A stretch of 64,000 bases of DNA from Acidobacteriota bacterium (lineage in GTDB: Bacteria > Acidobacteriota > Terriglobia > Terriglobales > Acidobacteriaceae). The stretch is from NCBI GenBank assembly GCA_021818105.1, contig JAKAFB010000008.1, positions 18,706-82,705 of the forward strand, read 5' to 3'. Within the stretch, counting starts at the first letter, position 1. Each line of letters opens with the position of its first letter. The position numbers and the translations under genes were made by a program. This document shows, piece after piece, positions 32,532 through 42,925 of the stretch. The notes under the pieces were generated by a model. The model had not been told where the DNA came from. It saw only the letters and a program-made list of their open reading frames with translations, and did no database searches.

Positions 32532-33779
32532 TTACTCCGCCCAGCGCCGCATGATCAGCGTTGCGTTGATGCCGCCAAACCCGAAGGAGTTTGACAGGCC
32601 TACGTCAAAGCTGTGGGGAATCGCCTTGTTCGGCACGTAGTCCAGCCGGCACTCCGGGTCTGGCTCATCCAGGTTGATCGTCGGCGGCAGCATCTGGTGC
32701 TGCAACGCCAGCACCGTGATGCCCGCCTCCAATCCGCCTGCACCGCCCAGCAGGTGGCCGGTCATGGACTTCGTGCCACTGATCTTCAGCCTGTGGCTCA
32801 GCGCGTGCTCGCCAAACACCAGCTCAATCGCCCGCGACTCATTGCCGTCGCCCGCCGGTGTCGATGTGGCATGCGCATTCACATAGCCCACTTCCTCCGG
32901 CTGAATGCCCGCATCTTTCAGTGCCGCGCGCATACTGCGCTGCGCTCCCTGGCCTTCGGGAGCAATGCCTGTCATGTGGTAGGCATCTGCGCTCATGCCA
33001 TAGCCAATAATTTCGGCCAGAATCTTCGCGCCGCGTCGCTTGGCAAATTCCAGCTCCTCAAGAATCAGGATGCCCGCGCCTTCGCCAATTACGAACCCAT
33101 CGCGGTCCTTATCAAACGGCCGACTCGCGCGCGTCGGCTCATCGTTGCGCGTGGAGAGCGCACGCATCGAGGCGAATCCGCCCACTGACAGCGGCGTCAC
33201 CGCTGCCTCCGAGCCGCCCGCAATCATCACATCCGCATCGCCGTGCAAAATCATGCGTGCCGAGTCGCCAATCGAGTTGGCGCTCGTGGCGCACGCCGTC
33301 GCCGTGGCCGATATCGGCCCCTTCGCGCCGTAGCGGATGCTCAGTTGCCCCGCCGCCATGTTCACAATCGCTGCCGGAATGAAGAAAGGCGATATCTTGC
33401 GCGGCCCTCCCTGCAACAGGTTGGCGTGCTCGCGCTCGATAATCTCAAACCCGCCGATGCCCGAGCCGATAAACACGCCTACGCGGTCCGCGTTCTCCGG
33501 CGTAATCTGTAGCCCGGACTGATCCATCGCCTCCTGCGCAGCAGCAAAGGCAAAGTGGATGAAGCGCCCCATCTTGCGCGCTTCCTTCTTGTCCACGAAA
33601 TTCAGCGGGTCAAAGTTCTTGACCTCGGCGGCAAATGTGACGGGGAAGCCGGTTGTGTCAAAGCCCTGGATCGGAGCCATTCCGCTGGCTCCGGCCAGTA
33701 ATTGCCGCCACACCTCCGGTGCTGTATTGCCCACACCACATACCAGCCCAAGGCCGGTAATGACGACTCGACGGTTCAA
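32532..33779 (-). CDS. fabF: Beta-ketoacyl-ACP synthase II
   Basis: RRVVITGLGLVCGVGNTAPEVW, ATACATSANSIGDSARMI, VNAHATSTPAGDGNE, GTKSMTGHLLGGAGGLEA. Confidence 0.97.
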   Translation of the reverse strand: MNRRVVITGLGLVCGVGNTAPEVWRQLLAGASGMAPIQGFDTTGFPVTFAAEVKNFDPLNFVDKKEARKMGRFIHFAFAAAQEAMDQSGLQITPENADRVGVFIGSGIGGFEIIEREHANLLQGGPRKISPFFIPAAIVNMAAGQLSIRYGAKGPISATATACATSANSIGDSARMILHGDADVMIAGGSEAAVTPLSVGGFASMRALSTRNDEPTRASRPFDKDRDGFVIGEGAGILILEELEFAKRRGAKILAEIIGYGMSADAYHMTGIAPEGQGAQRSMRAALKDAGIQPEEVGYVNAHATSTPAGDGNESRAIELVFGEHALSHRLKISGTKSMTGHLLGGAGGLEAGITVLALQHQMLPPTINLDEPDPECRLDYVPNKAIPHSFDVGLSNSFGFGGINATLIMRRWAE

Positions 33780-33782
33780 TGG

Positions 33783-34031
33783 CTACTTGCCTTTCGCGGT
33801 CTTTGCGTTCTTCTCGATGTAGTCAATCGCGTCCTTCACGGTCTTGATCTTCTCGGCGTCTTCGTCGGGAATCTCAAGGTCAAAGGCTTCTTCAAACTGC
33901 ATCACCAGCTCCACCACGTCCAGCGAGTCAGCGCCCAGATCTTCCTGGAAGCTCGCGCCAGGGGTCACTTCAGCCTCGTCCACCTGAAGCTGTTCGACGA
34001 TAATCTGTTTTACTTTTTCTTCCACAGCCAT
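33783..34031 (-). CDS. acpP: Acyl carrier protein
   Basis: [60 protein letters not shown]. Confidence 0.98.
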   Translation of the reverse strand: MAVEEKVKQIIVEQLQVDEAEVTPGASFQEDLGADSLDVVELVMQFEEAFDLEIPDEDAEKIKTVKDAIDYIEKNAKTAKGK

Positions 34032-34325
34032 GCGTACTTCACCTCGTTTTTTCTTCGGAACTTCGGATTCTCCGGGGCTCCTGTTCCTGCTCTCTCCGAC
34101 AACTCACAATACCGGCACGCAGTGGGGGAACACAACCACCGCGCACAAATTTTGCGCATGGCCCCGAAACTCCAAGTCTACCGGGCAGCCCAAAGCGTGT
34201 AAAGACTCGTATACGGGCAAGTTGCCCCAACAGTCGCGTTCCCTGAACCTCAACGTACAGCCCCTGCGTTTTTGCCCTGAAATCAACAGCCAAAAGGCGT
34301 ACATTAGGCGAAGAGGAAATTGTTC

Positions 34326-35753
34326 ATGGGCCTCGAAATGATTCTGCTTGTACTTCTCCTTATTGTAGTCGCCCTCGTCGCTCCTTGGCTTGGCTTTCGA
34401 AGGGGTCAAAGCGCCGCCAAGTCACAGGCGGAAGAGGCTGTGGCGAACGAGCGCAAGCTGGCGGAAGTGCGTGAAACTTCCTTGCGCGAGCAACTTGATA
34501 AAGCAAGGGAGGAGATCGCAGCCCTTCGGCCCAAAGAAAGCGAACTGTCTGCCGTCAAGCAGCAACTTGAAGATGAGCAGAAGAAGTATGCCCAGATGAA
34601 GGCCGATCTCGATGCCGCTTTCAAGGGTGCTGCCGCCGACGCCCTGCGCGCCAACACGCAGTCTTTTCTCGCTCTCGCCAAACAAGAGCTGGGCGGTCAA
34701 AATGCAACAGCAGAACAGACCCTCGCGAAGAAAGAGGAAGCGATTAGAGTCCTGCTCGACCCGCTCAAGGAGACGCTTGGCAAGCTCGATATCCAGACGC
34801 GGGAAATGGAAAAGGCAAGGGAAGGTGCTTACGGCAAAGTCGAGTCGATGATTTCCGATATCAAAGAGGCGATTCCGAAGTCCGTAGATGCTTTAAAGAA
34901 CGAGACAGCGCAGTTAATAGCGGCATTGCGCGCACCGAAAACCCGCGGCAACTGGGGCGAATTGCAACTTCGCCGTTGCGTGGAATTTGCCGGGATGGTG
35001 CAGTACTGTTCTTTCTCTGAGCAGGTCACGGCCCGGGACCAGGAAGACAAAATGCTGCGTCCAGACATGACCATCCAGCTTCCCAATGGCCGTGCAATCG
35101 TCGTCGACGCCAAGACGCCGCTCGATGCCTTTCTTACCGAAGCCGAGGGAGCCGATCTTTCCATGCAGGCGATGCGCTTCGCCGCGCACGCCGAACGCGT
35201 CAAGGCTCATCTGCGCGACCTCTCCAGCAAAACCTACTGGAAGCAATTCGACCATACGCCGGAATTCGTGGTCTGCTTCTTGCCGAGCGAGGCTCTTTTC
35301 AGCGCAGCTCTCGAAGCCGATCCGTCGCTCATAGAATTCGGTTCTCAGGCAAACGTGGTCATGGCCACACCAACAACCTTGATTGCACTTCTCAAGGCCG
35401 TCGCCTACGGGTGGCAGCAGTCGCAAATCACGCAGAACGCCAAGGCGATTCAGGAGGCTGGCAGGGATCTATACAGCAAGCTCGTCAATGCACACGACTA
35501 CTTTGACAAGCTCGGAACGGCCCTCGGCAACGCTGTTGGCCACTACAACAAGTTTGTCGGTGCGGTTGAAGGTCGCGGAGGAGCCTTCTTCCATGCACGC
35601 AAACTCGGCAGCCTTGTGCACGAGAGTGAAGAACTGGAGGCGATTGAATCGTTACCCGCTGAACCGCGCCAACTTATGTCAGATGATTGGTCGGCGTCCT
35701 CCACGCTTACCCTCGCCGCCGAAGCCGAAGAAGCGCAAGATGCACCGAACTAA
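34326..35753 (+). CDS. rmuC: DNA recombination protein RmuC
   Basis: N-terminal TM plus coiled coil, then APKTRGNWGELQLRRCVEFAGM...DMTIQLPNGRAIVVDAKTPLDAFL...FVVCFLPSEALFSAALEADPSLIEFGSQANVVMATPTTLIALLKAVAYGWQQ. Confidence 0.95.
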   Translation: MGLEMILLVLLLIVVALVAPWLGFRRGQSAAKSQAEEAVANERKLAEVRETSLREQLDKAREEIAALRPKESELSAVKQQLEDEQKKYAQMKADLDAAFKGAAADALRANTQSFLALAKQELGGQNATAEQTLAKKEEAIRVLLDPLKETLGKLDIQTREMEKAREGAYGKVESMISDIKEAIPKSVDALKNETAQLIAALRAPKTRGNWGELQLRRCVEFAGMVQYCSFSEQVTARDQEDKMLRPDMTIQLPNGRAIVVDAKTPLDAFLTEAEGADLSMQAMRFAAHAERVKAHLRDLSSKTYWKQFDHTPEFVVCFLPSEALFSAALEADPSLIEFGSQANVVMATPTTLIALLKAVAYGWQQSQITQNAKAIQEAGRDLYSKLVNAHDYFDKLGTALGNAVGHYNKFVGAVEGRGGAFFHARKLGSLVHESEELEAIESLPAEPRQLMSDDWSASSTLTLAAEAEEAQDAPN

Positions 35754-35811
35754 CTCCGCGAACCCCGTCAACCAGCGCGCAGCGCAGCTAACTCGCTAAC
35801 TTGCTGACCTG

Positions 35812-36381
35812 CTAGCCCAGTCCCGCAAACGTCTCCCGCAGCCGCCGCCAGGTCGTCGGCAAATCTTCCGGCAGCACGCGGGTTTCGCCGATCGTCGTCA
35901 TAAAGTTCGTGTCGCCGTTCCAGCGCGGCAGCGCATGCAGGTGCAGGTGTCCCGCCACGCCCGCGCCGGCGGCACGCCCAAGGTTCATGCCAAGGTTAAT
36001 GCCGTGCGGCTTGTAGAGCTTCTCCAGCGCGCGTTCCGTCGTCTGTGCCAGGTCCATCAACTCGTGCGCCGTCTCCCGCGGCAGCGCTGCCAGCCGGTCC
36101 AGATGCGCATAGGGCAACACCATCACATGCCCTGACGTGTAAGGAAATGCATTCAGGCAGATGAAGCATTGTTGCCCGCGCTTCACCAGTCCGGCTGCCT
36201 GTTCGGCGGTTTCCGCGCTCATGCCATGTGCAATGGCGTAGTCCACACACGCAACCAGGTTGCAGAAAACGCATCCCGTGTCGCCCGGCCACTCCGCCAG
36301 TTGCGCAGGAATGCCCGGCCGCGTAGCCTCATCGGTCGTCGTCACATATGTGTAGCGCCAGGGTGTCCAAAGATGATCCAT
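35812..36381 (-). CDS. HIT family protein (histidine triad hydrolase)
   Basis: CVFCNLVA...FICLNAFPYTSGHVMVLPYAHLDRLAALP...NLGRAAGAGVAGHLHLHALPRW (HxHxH). Confidence 0.93.
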   Translation of the reverse strand: MDHLWTPWRYTYVTTTDEATRPGIPAQLAEWPGDTGCVFCNLVACVDYAIAHGMSAETAEQAAGLVKRGQQCFICLNAFPYTSGHVMVLPYAHLDRLAALPRETAHELMDLAQTTERALEKLYKPHGINLGMNLGRAAGAGVAGHLHLHALPRWNGDTNFMTTIGETRVLPEDLPTTWRRLRETFAGLG

Positions 36382-36505
36382 GCAAGCCGTGCCGTTTGCA
36401 CCCAGTATAGTGCTTCGTTTCGGCGGCTTTTCGCCGTCCCCATGACCGCGCTATGAACGCGTCATGACTGCATTGTCCGTATTGCAGTACAGGCAAGCCG
36501 TTGCG

Positions 36506-36535
36506 TTGACGCTGGAAAGTGTACGTTGCTACACT
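36506..36535 (+). promoter_or_regulatory. Candidate sigma70-type promoter for rpsA
   Basis: TTGACG (36506-36511), 18-nt spacer, TACACT (36530-36535); implies a ~250-nt 5' UTR. Confidence 0.6.
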
Positions 36536-36795
36536 GTCCACTGTAGCTCTCTGCGCGGATTCCAGCAGCGGGCTGCGGCCGCCCTCCCACCAGCCGATGC
36601 GCGCTTGGTGATTCCAATGGAGACGAGTCGCTTCCAGCGCCAGCCTCGCTGGCGGGTACGATTGTCTCTCAAGGAATCGCAAAGTTACTCGGTTCCGGTG
36701 CGGCGATCCGGCCTCGGGCATCGGCGCACGCTTCGCAGATGCCCCCGGCGATCCTGCTGTCCGTCGCCGGCGCAAGGAATCTCGGAGCTGTTGCC

Positions 36796-38739
36796 ATGGC
36801 AAACGTCCTCAATCCTGAACCCGAGAGCATAACCCTGAACACCGAACTCGAAACGCCCACCCTCGAACCTGCGACGGAGCAAAACCAGCCGTCGTCCGAA
36901 TCCACGTCCAACCCCGAAACCGCTGCTGTCGCTTCGCCCGCGCTGGACGCCGATGCCCCCACCCAACCCGCAGTTGAGCCGCCAGTGGCCGCCGCGCCCG
37001 CCGAGTCCGCCCAGGAAGCCGAGGCACTGCACGAGCAGGGTTTTGACTCAGCTGAGGATTTTTCCGCCGCTCTTGAGGCCTTCGAGCGCGAGCAGGCTGC
37101 CGAGGCGGCCGCCGTCGAAGCCTACGGCGACAAGATTGTCTCCGGCACGGTGATTAAGCAGACTGAGAAGTACCTCGTCGTCGATGTGGGCCTCAAATCC
37201 GAGGGCCTTGTGCCGCTCGAGCAGGTCGTAGACCACACCGGTGCCGTCAAGTTCCAGCCCGGCGAGCCCATTGACGTGGTCATTGAGCGCGAGGAGCCCG
37301 AAGGCGGCTACCTCGTCAGCTATGAGAAAGCGCAGCGTCTGCGCGTGTGGGATGTGATAGAGAAGGCTGCGGCCGAAAAGACTACAGTCACCGGCACCGT
37401 GGTCAGCCGCGTCAAGGGCGGCCTCACCGTGGATATCGGCATGAAGGCGTTCCTGCCCGGCTCTCAGCTTGAGATTCGCCCCGTGCGCAACCTCGATGGC
37501 TATCTCGGTCAGCAAATTGAGGTTCGCGTAATCAAGCTCAACAAGAAACGTGGCAACGTCGTCGTCAGTCGCAAGGAGATCCTCGAGGAAGAGCTGAACT
37601 CCAAGCGTTCGCAGACCCTCGAGCACCTCGGCGAGGGCGCGGTGCTGACCGGCGTGGTCAAGAACCTCACCGACTACGGCGCCTTCGTTGACCTCGGCGG
37701 CATTGATGGCCTGCTCCACATCACAGACATGAGCTGGGGCCGCCTCACCCACCCGCGCGACCTGGTCAACGTCGGCGACGAGATCCAGGTCAAGGTGCTC
37801 AAGTTTGACAAGGACAAGCAGCGCGTTTCGCTGGGCTTCAAGCAGCTCACGCCTGACCCGTGGCTCGACGCCTCTGAGCGCTATCCCGTCGGCGCGCATG
37901 TCCATGGCCGCGTGCTTTCTGTTACGGATTACGGCGCGTTCGTCGAGCTGGAGCAGGGTATTGAGGGCCTTGTGCACCTCTCGGAGATGACCTGGTCCAA
38001 GCGCCTCAAGCACCCCTCCAAGTTGGTCAAGCCCGGCGACGAAGTGGATACGGTCGTACTCAGCGTCAATCCCTCTGACCGCCGCATCTCCCTCGGCATG
38101 AAGCAGCTGATGGAGAACCCGTGGGAGAACCTCACAGAGCGCTACCCGGCAGGCACGGTCGTTGAGGGCCGCGTGCGCAACCTCACGGACTTCGGTGCAT
38201 TCATTGAGATTGAAGACGGCATTGACGGTCTGGTGCACGTCTCCAACCTCAGCTGGACCAAGCGCGTCAAGCATCCTTCTGAAGTGGTGAAGAAGGGCGA
38301 GAAGGTCAAGGCTGTTGTCCTTGGCGTCGAGCCCCAGAACCGCCGCCTCTCCCTTGGCATCAAGCAGCTCCAGCCTGACGTCTGGGAGAGCTTCTTCGCC
38401 GCGCATCGCGTCGGTGATGTGGTTCACGGCAAGGTGCTTCGCACCGCGCAGTTCGGCGCTTTCGTTGAAATCGCCGAAGGCGTCGAGGGTCTCTGCCACG
38501 TTTCTGAGGCTGTGGGTGATGATGGCGCGCCCATCAAGCTCGAGCAGGGCCAGGAGCACGAATTCAAGATCATCAAGATTAACGTGGAAGAGAAGAAGGT
38601 GGGCCTCAGCCTGCGCTCGATTGGCCATGAGGCCAGCCGCGCTCAGGTCGAGCACTACAAGGAAAGCGCGCACAAGCAGCCTGTCTCCAGCTCCACCACC
38701 ACCCTTGGCGATCTCATCAACTGGAAGAGCGAGCGCTAA
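36796..38739 (+). CDS. rpsA: 30S ribosomal protein S1
   Basis: Tandem S1 domains (VLTGVVKNLTDYGAFVDLGGIDGLLHITDMSWGRLTHP..., VHGRVLSVTDYGAFVELEQGIEGLVHLSEMTWSKRLKHP..., VEGRVRNLTDFGAFIEIEDGIDGLVHVSNLSWTKRVKHP...); Pro/Glu-rich N-terminal extension; start at 36796. Confidence 0.96.
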   Translation: MANVLNPEPESITLNTELETPTLEPATEQNQPSSESTSNPETAAVASPALDADAPTQPAVEPPVAAAPAESAQEAEALHEQGFDSAEDFSAALEAFEREQAAEAAAVEAYGDKIVSGTVIKQTEKYLVVDVGLKSEGLVPLEQVVDHTGAVKFQPGEPIDVVIEREEPEGGYLVSYEKAQRLRVWDVIEKAAAEKTTVTGTVVSRVKGGLTVDIGMKAFLPGSQLEIRPVRNLDGYLGQQIEVRVIKLNKKRGNVVVSRKEILEEELNSKRSQTLEHLGEGAVLTGVVKNLTDYGAFVDLGGIDGLLHITDMSWGRLTHPRDLVNVGDEIQVKVLKFDKDKQRVSLGFKQLTPDPWLDASERYPVGAHVHGRVLSVTDYGAFVELEQGIEGLVHLSEMTWSKRLKHPSKLVKPGDEVDTVVLSVNPSDRRISLGMKQLMENPWENLTERYPAGTVVEGRVRNLTDFGAFIEIEDGIDGLVHVSNLSWTKRVKHPSEVVKKGEKVKAVVLGVEPQNRRLSLGIKQLQPDVWESFFAAHRVGDVVHGKVLRTAQFGAFVEIAEGVEGLCHVSEAVGDDGAPIKLEQGQEHEFKIIKINVEEKKVGLSLRSIGHEASRAQVEHYKESAHKQPVSSSTTTLGDLINWKSER

Positions 38740-38764
38740 ACCGCTCCGCTCCACGCAACACATC

Positions 38765-38798
38765 AACGGCCACCCGCAAGGGTGGCCGTTCTGCTTTC
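38765..38798 (+). terminator. Rho-independent terminator of rpsA
   Basis: aacggccaccc-gcaa-gggtggccgtt followed by ctgctttcc. Confidence 0.85.
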
Positions 38799-38844
38799 CC
38801 CGCTATGCAAATTCCGGCTGACCGGCTGCCAAATATCCCTCCGC

Positions 38845-40062
38845 TCAGATCACCTCAGGCTCATGCCTCGCCGCCAGCACAACCACAATCCCCAGCGAAG
38901 CCAGCACGCACAGCAGCGCGAACAGAAACGCGCTCGCGTAGCCAAACTCCCCAATCACCGCGCCTGCCGTCGGGCCCACCAGGAAGAACGACACATCCGA
39001 GAAGCCCGTGTAGACGCCCAGCGCCGTGCCCCGATTGAATTCCGGCACGCGCTTCACCGCCTCCACGCCCAGGGCAGGGAAGACCAGCGAAAAGCCAAAC
39101 CCAGTCAGCCCCGCGCCTGCGAACGCAGTCCGCGGCGAGTGCGCCAGCCACATCATCGCTACGCCCATGCTCTCCACTGCCAGGCACGTCATGCTCACTG
39201 GAAACCCTCCAAAGCGGTTGATGGCCTGGATGAACAGCAGGCGCGCGGTGATGAATGCCACGCCAAACGACGTCAGGCACAGCGCCGCGCCATCCCAGTG
39301 GCGGCTCGCGTAGAAGAGCGTCACAAACGTGGCCAGCACGCTGTAGCCCACGCCTCCCAGCGCCAACCCCATGCCGTGCGGCGTCACGCGTCCCAGCACG
39401 TCGCGAAAAGGCAAGTGCTCGCCCGGCATCACCGCAATTGGTTTCTTGGCCGTGGCCACCATCAGGCTGATCCCGCACAGCACCAGCGTCAGTACGCCAA
39501 TTGAGGCCAATCCCCAATGCTGCTCCATCACCACGCCCAGTGGCGCGCCCAGCGCCAGCCCTCCATAGGTGCCTATGCCGTTATAGGAGATTACTTTTGC
39601 CGTGTGCTCCGGTCCTGCCGCCGTAATGCCCCACAGCGTCGCGCCTGTCGAGCCCAGGCTCTCGCCCACGCCTAGCGCCAGGCGGCTTGCCATCAGCGCC
39701 GCCAGGCTCAGCCATATTGGACTGCGATGCAGCAGAGCCGCAAACAAGAGCAGCGCGCCGCTTGCCAGGCACGCGCTCATCCCCCACTGCACTGACACTT
39801 TTGCTCCCGCATTGTCGCTGATGCGCCCTGCCCACGGCCTGCTCAAAAAAGTCGCAATGTACTGGATGCTGATGACCGATCCTGCCAACGCTGCGCTGTA
39901 TCCCATGCGCAGGTGCACATACGCCGGCAGAATCGCCAGCGGCAGACCGATAGAGAGATAGCAGATCAGCGTGAAGTACGTGTAGCTGAGAATCTGTCCC
40001 GCCCTGCCCCGTGAGGTATCGGTTGCGCGACCGGCAAAGCGCTCAGGTGGAGAGGTATCCAT
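38845..40062 (-). CDS. MFS transporter
   Basis: MDTSPPERFAGRATDTSRGRAGQILSYTYFTLICYLSIGLPLAILPAYVHLRMGYSAALAG...SRPWAGRISDNAGAK...; 12 hydrophobic segments. Confidence 0.9.
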   Translation of the reverse strand: MDTSPPERFAGRATDTSRGRAGQILSYTYFTLICYLSIGLPLAILPAYVHLRMGYSAALAGSVISIQYIATFLSRPWAGRISDNAGAKVSVQWGMSACLASGALLLFAALLHRSPIWLSLAALMASRLALGVGESLGSTGATLWGITAAGPEHTAKVISYNGIGTYGGLALGAPLGVVMEQHWGLASIGVLTLVLCGISLMVATAKKPIAVMPGEHLPFRDVLGRVTPHGMGLALGGVGYSVLATFVTLFYASRHWDGAALCLTSFGVAFITARLLFIQAINRFGGFPVSMTCLAVESMGVAMMWLAHSPRTAFAGAGLTGFGFSLVFPALGVEAVKRVPEFNRGTALGVYTGFSDVSFFLVGPTAGAVIGEFGYASAFLFALLCVLASLGIVVVLAARHEPEVI

Positions 40063-40143
40063 GCGTGTACAGGTAAGCGGCCCTACTGGTATGACCACTC
40101 CCAGTATACCGAAGCCCAAGCTGCCTCATGCCTGGCCTTGGGA

Positions 40144-41211
40144 TTAGCTGATTGCCGGCAATGCCTCGCCCCGCATCCTCTTCCGCCAGATAAGAATCAG
40201 GGACTCCCCTGCGCTGAAGATCACCGGCCCTAGGATTAGCCCGCTCACTCCAAAAAAGAACACGCCCCCCAGCATGGCCAGAAATATCGGCGCTGTATGC
40301 AGTCGCAGTTGCGTCCCCACCAAAATTGGATACAGCACATTGTCCAGTGTGCTGATCACCAGCGATCCCGCCGCCAGCAGAATGATGGCCTGTATCCAGT
40401 GGTGAATCAGCAGCAGATAAATCACTACAGGCATCCAGATGACGAACGCGCCCACCGCAGGTATCAGCGCAAACAGCATTGTGGCCACGCCTAGCAGTGT
40501 TGCCGGGCCCACGCCCAGCGCCCAATAGGCAATCCCGGCGAGCAGGCCCTGGATGGCCGAAACTGCAAATCGTCCCAGCACCAGCGCGTGAATGGCCGCA
40601 CGAATCCTCCGCAGCAGATAGTCGGTCTCGTCACCCTCCAGCGGTAGAAAGGCGCGCACAAACCCCACCGCCTGCGCCGTGTCCCTGTAGAGGAAGAACA
40701 AGATGAACAGCGTCACAATCGCCTGTGTGAATACCTTGATCGATTTTCCCAGAAAACCTGCCACCTGCATCGCCGCCGCGCTTGCCCCCTTTTCAAAGGC
40801 CTGGCTCACATTCATGTTGTCCATCAGGTTCTGCAGCAGGCCGGCAACGCGCGGATGCGATGCAATAAAACTCCTCAGACCATCCTCCGTCGCCGTGGTT
40901 TGGAACTCACGCACCACCTGCAGAACATGTCCGCCCGCGCTCAGCAAGATCAGGATGGACGGCACCACAATCGCCAGAGCCACCAGCACTGTTGTCACCG
41001 CGGCTGCGAAGGAAGGGTTCTTCAGCCGCCCCAGAATCCACCGGTAGGGCCGCTGCGTCACAATCGCCAGCACTGTCGCCCACGTAATCCCCGGCAAAAA
41101 TGGCCGCACCAGCAGCAGGCACAGCACCACCACGCACACTGAAATCAGGAACAGTGTCACGCCGCTCCAGTCAAATCTGGCTTGCGCAGATGGCAGGCTC
41201 TCCGATCCCAT
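40144..41211 (-). CDS. AI-2E family transporter (TqsA/PerM-like)
   Basis: VCLLLVRPFLPGITWATVLAIVTQRPYRWILGRL..., YWALGVGPATLLGVATMLFALIPAVGAFVIWMPVVIYLLL, LGGVFFFGVSGLILGPVIFSAGESLILIW. Confidence 0.9.
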   Translation of the reverse strand: MGSESLPSAQARFDWSGVTLFLISVCVVVLCLLLVRPFLPGITWATVLAIVTQRPYRWILGRLKNPSFAAAVTTVLVALAIVVPSILILLSAGGHVLQVVREFQTTATEDGLRSFIASHPRVAGLLQNLMDNMNVSQAFEKGASAAAMQVAGFLGKSIKVFTQAIVTLFILFFLYRDTAQAVGFVRAFLPLEGDETDYLLRRIRAAIHALVLGRFAVSAIQGLLAGIAYWALGVGPATLLGVATMLFALIPAVGAFVIWMPVVIYLLLIHHWIQAIILLAAGSLVISTLDNVLYPILVGTQLRLHTAPIFLAMLGGVFFFGVSGLILGPVIFSAGESLILIWRKRMRGEALPAIS

Positions 41212-41361
41212 CCTTGCTCCTTCCCGCACGTTCTCGCAGCATCTATCGTGGTTCGTAGCGCATACACAGTCTAGCCCGGTCTGTGTTCCTGCGCATGCCG
41301 TCCCGCTCATTCTTGTTTCTCCCTTCGCCCCGCTTTACCCTTGAAACAGCCTCAACGGAGC

Positions 41362-42801
41362 ATGCCCTTGTTCTTCCACGTCGAACATTTCGGTTGCCGC
41401 GCCGCCCGCGCCGATGGCGAAGCCGTCAACGACGCGCTCCGTGCCGCCGGCCTTGCCGAAGAAGGCCCCGCCGCTGCTGATGTGGTCATCGTCAACACCT
41501 GCAGCGTCACCGCCGAGGCCGACCGCGCCGCCCGAGCCTTTATTCGCCGCGCCCACCGCCTCAACCCCTCCGCCCGCCTCCTCGTCACCGGCTGCTACGC
41601 CCAGCGCGCTCCCGAGGAACTAGCCGCGCTCCCCGGCGTTTCCGCCGTCGTCGGTAACAGCCACAAGGCCCTCGCGCCCGCCGTCGCGCTACAGCTGGCC
41701 TCCGGTACTGCGCAACCGGCACACACGCTCGACGTTACCCTTCAGTCGTTGCTGGCCACCGCCAGCACCGCTCATCAGCCCCTCATCCTGGCTGACGACC
41801 GCTTCGCCCACTCTTTCCTTGAGGAAGCCCAACTTACCCCCGGCGCGCAAACCCGCCCAAATCTCAAAATTCAGGAGGGCTGTGGTAATCGCTGCTCCTT
41901 CTGCGTTATCCCGCAAACGCGCGGCTCCTCGCGCAGCCTCCCTCCCGAATCAGTCCTGCGCCGGGTGCGCGGCTTCGTGGCCGCAGGCGGCAACGAACTT
42001 GTCCTCTCCGGCATCAACCTCGGCCGCTGGGGCCGCGACCTCACGCCAGCAAGCGGCGAGCCGCAACCCACGCTCCCATGGCTCGTGCGCCAGATCCTCG
42101 AGCAGACCAACCTTCCCCGCCTGCGCCTCAGTTCCATCGAGCCCATGGACTGGGACCCCGAGCTCATCGCCCTCATGGCAGACTTTGGTGGCGACCGCCT
42201 TGCCCGCCACGCCCATCTCCCGCTCCAATCCGGGTCAGACGCCGTCCTCCGCCGCATGCACCGTCGCTACCGCCCCTGGCATTACGAGGCCAGGATTCAC
42301 TCGCTCCTCCGCGCCGCCGGCCCCGATCTCACCCTCGGTGCCGACGTCATGGCCGGCTTCCCCGGTGAAACCGACCGCGAGTTTGAGGAGACGCTGGAAA
42401 TCATCCGTGCGCTGCCCTTCGGCTATCTCCATCTCTTCCCGTTCTCGCCCCGCCCAGGCACCCGCGCCTGGGTTCTCCACGCCGAGCAGCCCGTCCCGCC
42501 TGCCATTGTGGATGAGCGCATGACCGCTCTCCGCACACTCGCCACAGAAAAGTCCCGCGCCCATCGCGAGCAGTTCATTGGCCGTGCGCTCAGCGCCATC
42601 ACCCTCCACACCCCACACGCCCTCGACGCCCAGGGCCGCACAGCAGCCCTCTCTGACAACTTCCTCCCCATCGAGCTCACAGGCCGCCTCGACGCCAATC
42701 GGCTCGTCACCGTCCATGTCACAGGCCTTGCGCCGGAGGGGACCCTCCTCGCCACCTCAGACGCGGCCATTCCCGTCTCACCCACTCCCGCCGCCCTCTG
42801 A
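41362..42801 (+). CDS. mtaB: tRNA (N6-threonylcarbamoyladenosine(37)-C2)-methylthiotransferase
   Basis: FGCRAARADGEAV, VIVNTCSVTAEADRAARAFIRRAHRLNP, LKIQEGCGNRCSFCVIPQTRGSSRS (radical SAM CxxxCxxC), LGADVMAGFPGETDREFEETL. Confidence 0.93.
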   Translation: MPLFFHVEHFGCRAARADGEAVNDALRAAGLAEEGPAAADVVIVNTCSVTAEADRAARAFIRRAHRLNPSARLLVTGCYAQRAPEELAALPGVSAVVGNSHKALAPAVALQLASGTAQPAHTLDVTLQSLLATASTAHQPLILADDRFAHSFLEEAQLTPGAQTRPNLKIQEGCGNRCSFCVIPQTRGSSRSLPPESVLRRVRGFVAAGGNELVLSGINLGRWGRDLTPASGEPQPTLPWLVRQILEQTNLPRLRLSSIEPMDWDPELIALMADFGGDRLARHAHLPLQSGSDAVLRRMHRRYRPWHYEARIHSLLRAAGPDLTLGADVMAGFPGETDREFEETLEIIRALPFGYLHLFPFSPRPGTRAWVLHAEQPVPPAIVDERMTALRTLATEKSRAHREQFIGRALSAITLHTPHALDAQGRTAALSDNFLPIELTGRLDANRLVTVHVTGLAPEGTLLATSDAAIPVSPTPAAL

Positions 42802-42925
42802 ACCTTCTCTGCGCGGCCTCTCTCGTAAAACGCGTAAAATGCTATACTCAGGGTGCGACCGTGCGCCCGCATCCGTTCTGGCAACAAGCGACAAGGCGGG
42901 TAGCTCCGGCACTTGGAGGAGTCCC

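Noticed and set aside
37048-38766. 572-aa antisense ORF across rpsA
   Set aside because: Internal periodicity only mirrors the S1 repeats on the sense strand.
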